Below the pieces are notes generated by a model. The model saw nothing but the letters and a program-made list of their open reading frames with translations, was not told where the DNA came from and did not search any database. A program made the translations under genes and the position numbers. Below, piece after piece: positions 31,159-34,144 of a DNA stretch of 34,144 nucleotides. Source of the DNA: a virus; IMG/VR virus record IMGVR_UViG_3300035698_022860, positions 1-34,144 of that record; one strand, given 5' to 3'. Position 1 is the first letter of the stretch. Each line of letters begins with the position of its first letter.

Positions 31159-33996
31159 ATGGTAAGGATAGGTGATTTTGTACCTGATATCATTAACAAA
31201 GATACTAAGTTAACTGAAGGTAATCAGTGGCTTAATAAAATATATGATAAGGGTTTCTCAGGCTTCATGAAGTCTCAATATGGTTCTGAGACTAATTCTC
31301 AGTCAGCTGCTCAGTATTATGGTATTGAACAACTTTACTTTGATTGGCTACGTCAAGCATATGCTTATCGAAGAATGTTTATACAAGATTTATATTTATT
31401 AGCATTTGATAGCTCTGAAATTAGGTCTCCATTATTACATCTTAAAAAAGAAATTTTTAGAAAAGGTTTTGATGATTTCCACCCAAAATTTCTCTGGAGA
31501 TGTGATGAATGTGATATGGATTTTCAGAGCATAGAAGATGCTAAAAAACACAAGAAGAAAAAAGGTTGTAAAGACCATAAATTAAGAAAACCTGATGACA
31601 GCCAAATTAAAGACTTTGATAAGAAATGGCGTTATAATTGTAATATATTTGGACAGGACTTAGAAAGTGTATTAAATTCTATAGAAGATGATTTAAATAT
31701 TGTGGATGATGCTTACATTCACTTAAATAAACAGTATAGAAAAGTAGGTAATAAATTACATGGTCAACTTCTTGAAGTTAGACGAATTCATCCTGCTTTA
31801 ATTGAATTTGATTTAGACAAAGCAGGTCTTCCTAAAAATAGTCATTGGATATGTCCTTTTCATCGTGATGATGTTAGAGCAGAAGATGGAACATGTGAAA
31901 CATGTCATGCAAAATTACTTCCAGCTATGTATGTGTATAACCATAGAGGTGGAAGAGTATACATGCTAGAAGATGAGCTTATTCATGTTTCTAAATTTAG
32001 TCCTCATGAGACCTACGGGTATTCTCCAATTCTAACGTTAATGCAAAAAGTTTTAACTGTATCAGGTATGGATAGATTTTTATACCGTTACTTCTTCGAA
32101 AGAAAAACTCCTACTCAAATGATTTTAACTAATACTGATGATCCACAGTCTCTTGAAGTTGAAAGAGCTAGAATGGAATCCAAGATGTTAGAAGATCCAA
32201 CCTATACACCATGGATTGCTGTAAGTAATAGAACTGGCCGTGGGAAGACTGATGTTGTAAAATTGTTTCATACTCTTCAGGAAATGGATTACTTAAATGT
32301 AAGAAATGAAATTAGGGACAGAATAGCTGGAATCTATGGCGTTCCTCAGATGTTCTACAATGTAATGGAGGGAACTGGTGGAATATCCGGCCAATCAGTT
32401 TCAGGCGATACTCCAATTTGGATTAGAAGAGATAAGAAATTTCTTGATTTAATTCCAATTGAATCTTTACACAAAGGAACTGCAAATGAATATAATTTAA
32501 TTCCACAAAACACGGAAGTATATTCACAAGATGGTTGGACTAAAATTAATCATGTTTGGAGACATGTGACTAAAGAAAATGAAACTTTAGCTATAGAAAC
32601 TAATGGTGGTTTTGTTGAAACAACAATGGATCACTCTGTCATGAAAAATAAGATGGCTATTAAATCATCTGACTTAAAAGAAAATGATTTAATAGATATA
32701 AAACAAATTGATATTGAAAATAATTTTGATTCAATTACCCCTGATTTAGCATGGTTCTTAGGTTTTTATGCAGCTGAGGGGCACCTAGAAAGATGTCGAT
32801 TTAGTGTATGCAATACCAATATAGAATTAATAAATAAAGCTTCAAATATTCTCGAATCAACATTCAATAAGGAAATTTATAAATATGAGAGAGAACCAAG
32901 AGAACGGAATAAAACATTAGCTTATGTCACATCTATTTGTGGTAAATTAGAAGCAGAATATATTAAGTCTTTATGTTATGAATCTTATAATATTAAAGAC
33001 TTAAATAAGACAAAAAATAAAAAGATTAAGAAAGTTCCTATCCAAATATTAAACGGGTCCAAAAAAATAAAAGAAGCATATCTTGAAGGATATATTGATG
33101 GAGATGGAACAAAATTTGATAATGGGTTTAGATGTACTTCAACATCATTGGTGTTAACTGCAGGCATAGAATACTTAGCTAAATGTCTTGATTATTCAAT
33201 GAATGTTGAATTTAGAAATGATAATAATTTAAACAGGAATTGGAGCAATAATTGGAGATTAACATCTAGAAAGAAAGAAAAAGAAATAGGAAGAATAAAA
33301 AGGATTAGGCGAATTAAGGCACCAAGATTTGTTTATGACATAGAGACAGAAAGTCATACCTTTGTTGGTGGTATTGGAAATATTGTTCTTCATAATACCC
33401 AGCAACTTAAAATGATGAGTAATGTTGTTGCATCTGACCAAAGATTATTCAATGAAAAAATAATTCCAGCAATATTAAAAGCAATAGGTATTACTGATTG
33501 GGAAATTTTCTTAAGAACTCCAGAAGAGAAAATTGAAGGAGAAGTTTTACAATTAGCACAGCAAAAAGTAGCTATAGCAACTTCGATGAGACAATTAGGT
33601 TTTGACATTAAATTAAAACCAGGTGTTTGGGACATAGATACACTTGATTTCTCATTTGGTGGTAAGGCTTTAAGTCTTGAAGAGCAGCAACAGCAGCAAA
33701 TGGAGATGATGAGTGGTGGAATGGGTGGTAGTATGGCAGAAGGTCAAGGAGGTGCTGTACCTGTTGATGAAAATGGTATGCCAATGCAGGAAGGCCAAGA
33801 AGGGGCAGGTGGAATACCTGTAGATACTCCTACAGAAGATGGAAAACGACCTTTAGCCTTGGAAGAAGGAGCAGAAATTGATAGAGAAGCAGTTCCTAAA
33901 AAGCATAGATTAGAAGAAGTTGAATATGATGTACCTACCCCTGAAGAGGAGGATGAAGAAGAAGAGGATAATAATGAAAATAAGGTTTGGAATTAA
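31159..33996 (+). CDS. Portal protein containing a LAGLIDADG intein and zinc knuckles
   Basis: 945-residue precursor; 613 after removal of the intein at 415-746. The extein has the portal pattern LTVSGMDRFLYRYFFERKTP, QEMDYLNVRNEIRDRI and YGVPQMFYNVMEGTGG, then QRLFNEKIIPAIL and ITDWEIFL. Two metal-binding-type inserts occur before it: CDECDM ... CKDH at about 115-140 and CPFHRDD ... CETCH at 232-250. The tail is Gln/Met/Gly-rich and then acidic. The portal forms the DNA entry ring at one head vertex and is the terminase partner. GGGAG precedes the ATG. Confidence 0.86.
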   Translation: MVRIGDFVPDIINKDTKLTEGNQWLNKIYDKGFSGFMKSQYGSETNSQSAAQYYGIEQLYFDWLRQAYAYRRMFIQDLYLLAFDSSEIRSPLLHLKKEIFRKGFDDFHPKFLWRCDECDMDFQSIEDAKKHKKKKGCKDHKLRKPDDSQIKDFDKKWRYNCNIFGQDLESVLNSIEDDLNIVDDAYIHLNKQYRKVGNKLHGQLLEVRRIHPALIEFDLDKAGLPKNSHWICPFHRDDVRAEDGTCETCHAKLLPAMYVYNHRGGRVYMLEDELIHVSKFSPHETYGYSPILTLMQKVLTVSGMDRFLYRYFFERKTPTQMILTNTDDPQSLEVERARMESKMLEDPTYTPWIAVSNRTGRGKTDVVKLFHTLQEMDYLNVRNEIRDRIAGIYGVPQMFYNVMEGTGGISGQSVSGDTPIWIRRDKKFLDLIPIESLHKGTANEYNLIPQNTEVYSQDGWTKINHVWRHVTKENETLAIETNGGFVETTMDHSVMKNKMAIKSSDLKENDLIDIKQIDIENNFDSITPDLAWFLGFYAAEGHLERCRFSVCNTNIELINKASNILESTFNKEIYKYEREPRERNKTLAYVTSICGKLEAEYIKSLCYESYNIKDLNKTKNKKIKKVPIQILNGSKKIKEAYLEGYIDGDGTKFDNGFRCTSTSLVLTAGIEYLAKCLDYSMNVEFRNDNNLNRNWSNNWRLTSRKKEKEIGRIKRIRRIKAPRFVYDIETESHTFVGGIGNIVLHNTQQLKMMSNVVASDQRLFNEKIIPAILKAIGITDWEIFLRTPEEKIEGEVLQLAQQKVAIATSMRQLGFDIKLKPGVWDIDTLDFSFGGKALSLEEQQQQQMEMMSGGMGGSMAEGQGGAVPVDENGMPMQEGQEGAGGIPVDTPTEDGKRPLALEEGAEIDREAVPKKHRLEEVEYDVPTPEEEDEEEEDNNENKVWN
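32401..33396 (+). other. Portal intein (332 aa, LAGLIDADG)
   Basis: Starts SGDTPIWI after GQSV and ends VLHN before Thr. The first nucleophile is Ser. TTMDHSVM is block B. Two LAGLIDADG motifs are visible: AWFLGFYAAEGHLE at 531-544 and AYLEGYIDGDGTKF at 640-653, so the endonuclease looks intact. Block F/G is VYDIETESHTFVGGIGNIVLHN in part (key residues Asp, His, Asn). Ligation restores GQSV-TQQLKMM in the portal. Confidence 0.92.
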
Positions 33997-34128
33997 ATGA
34001 TAATTTATCAAACTTGTCCTTCATGTGGTTATCATTCACATATCTCTGTGTTTGGTAGAAGTAATAATGGTGGTCAAACTATGTTAATTTGCCCAGAATG
34101 TGGAAAGAAATTCATTGTTAATTTATAA
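33997..34128 (+). CDS. 43-residue zinc-ribbon protein
   Basis: Starts at the ATG right after the portal TAA. CPSCGYHSHI and ICPECGKKFIVNL form a four-cysteine ribbon with almost nothing else. AGGAG at 34128-34132 then precedes a TTG at 34139 that may start the next gene, beyond the window. Function unknown. Confidence 0.6.
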   Translation: MIIYQTCPSCGYHSHISVFGRSNNGGQTMLICPECGKKFIVNL

Positions 34129-34144
34129 GGAGTAAATTTTGAGT

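Noticed and set aside
34139-34144. Start of a further gene at TTG 34139
   Set aside because: AGGAG is well placed, but only two codons are visible, so it is not listed as a feature.

Overview
The window is part of a tailed double-stranded DNA phage genome (Caudoviricetes). Every gene I can support lies on the + strand, the genes are tightly packed with many ATGA/TAATG overlaps, and the DNA is clearly AT-rich. It carries a full replisome and recombination set, nucleotide-metabolism genes, both terminase subunits and a portal. The start sites use strong AGGAGG-type ribosome binding sites and ordinary stop codons, so standard bacterial code applies. The host cannot be named from this stretch; low GC and a B12-type (class II) ribonucleotide reductase fit many anaerobic or Gram-positive hosts, but that is inference.

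Layout: (1) 0.1-4.2 kb, replication: DnaB-type helicase containing a mini-intein, a small DnaG-type primase and a gp32-like single-strand binding protein. (2) 4.6-9.4 kb, nucleotide and probable base modification: an all-alpha NTP pyrophosphatase, a NodU/TobZ-type carbamoyltransferase, a P-loop kinase fused to a uracil-DNA-glycosylase-like domain, a divergent thymidylate-synthase-fold protein, and a second such protein with the Asn-to-Asp change typical of dCMP hydroxymethylases. (3) 9.4-16.9 kb: DNA polymerase III alpha, dCMP deaminase, an Nmad1 protein, RecA/UvsX, two nucleases (one with a Cas4-like Fe-S cysteine set) and a RuvC-like resolvase. (4) 16.9-23.5 kb: one class II ribonucleotide reductase broken into several reading frames by four inteins. 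Two of these inteins are split, and each split holds a free-standing Vsr-like homing endonuclease gene. (5) 23.5-26.3 kb: small zinc-ribbon proteins, a third homing endonuclease and an HD phosphohydrolase. (6) 26.3-34.1 kb: terminase small subunit, a large terminase cut into ATPase and nuclease parts by an in-frame TAA, several unknown genes, and a portal that carries a LAGLIDADG intein.

How the genes may work together: region 2 looks like a T4-style strategy for replacing cytosine. A pyrophosphatase would remove dCTP, a hydroxymethylase would make 5-hydroxymethyl-dCMP, and the carbamoyltransferase could decorate the hydroxymethyl group. That pathway is inferred from families and residues, not shown. 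The most unusual object is the fractured reductase. An active enzyme would need two protein trans-splicing events, two cis-splicing events and passage through an in-frame TAG just after the thiyl-radical cysteine. Together with the helicase and portal, six inteins occur in the window, all in essential-type genes and mostly beside catalytic residues.

No tRNA, CRISPR array, insertion sequence or att site was seen. No stretch longer than about 70 bases lacks a gene, apart from spacers described in the entries.
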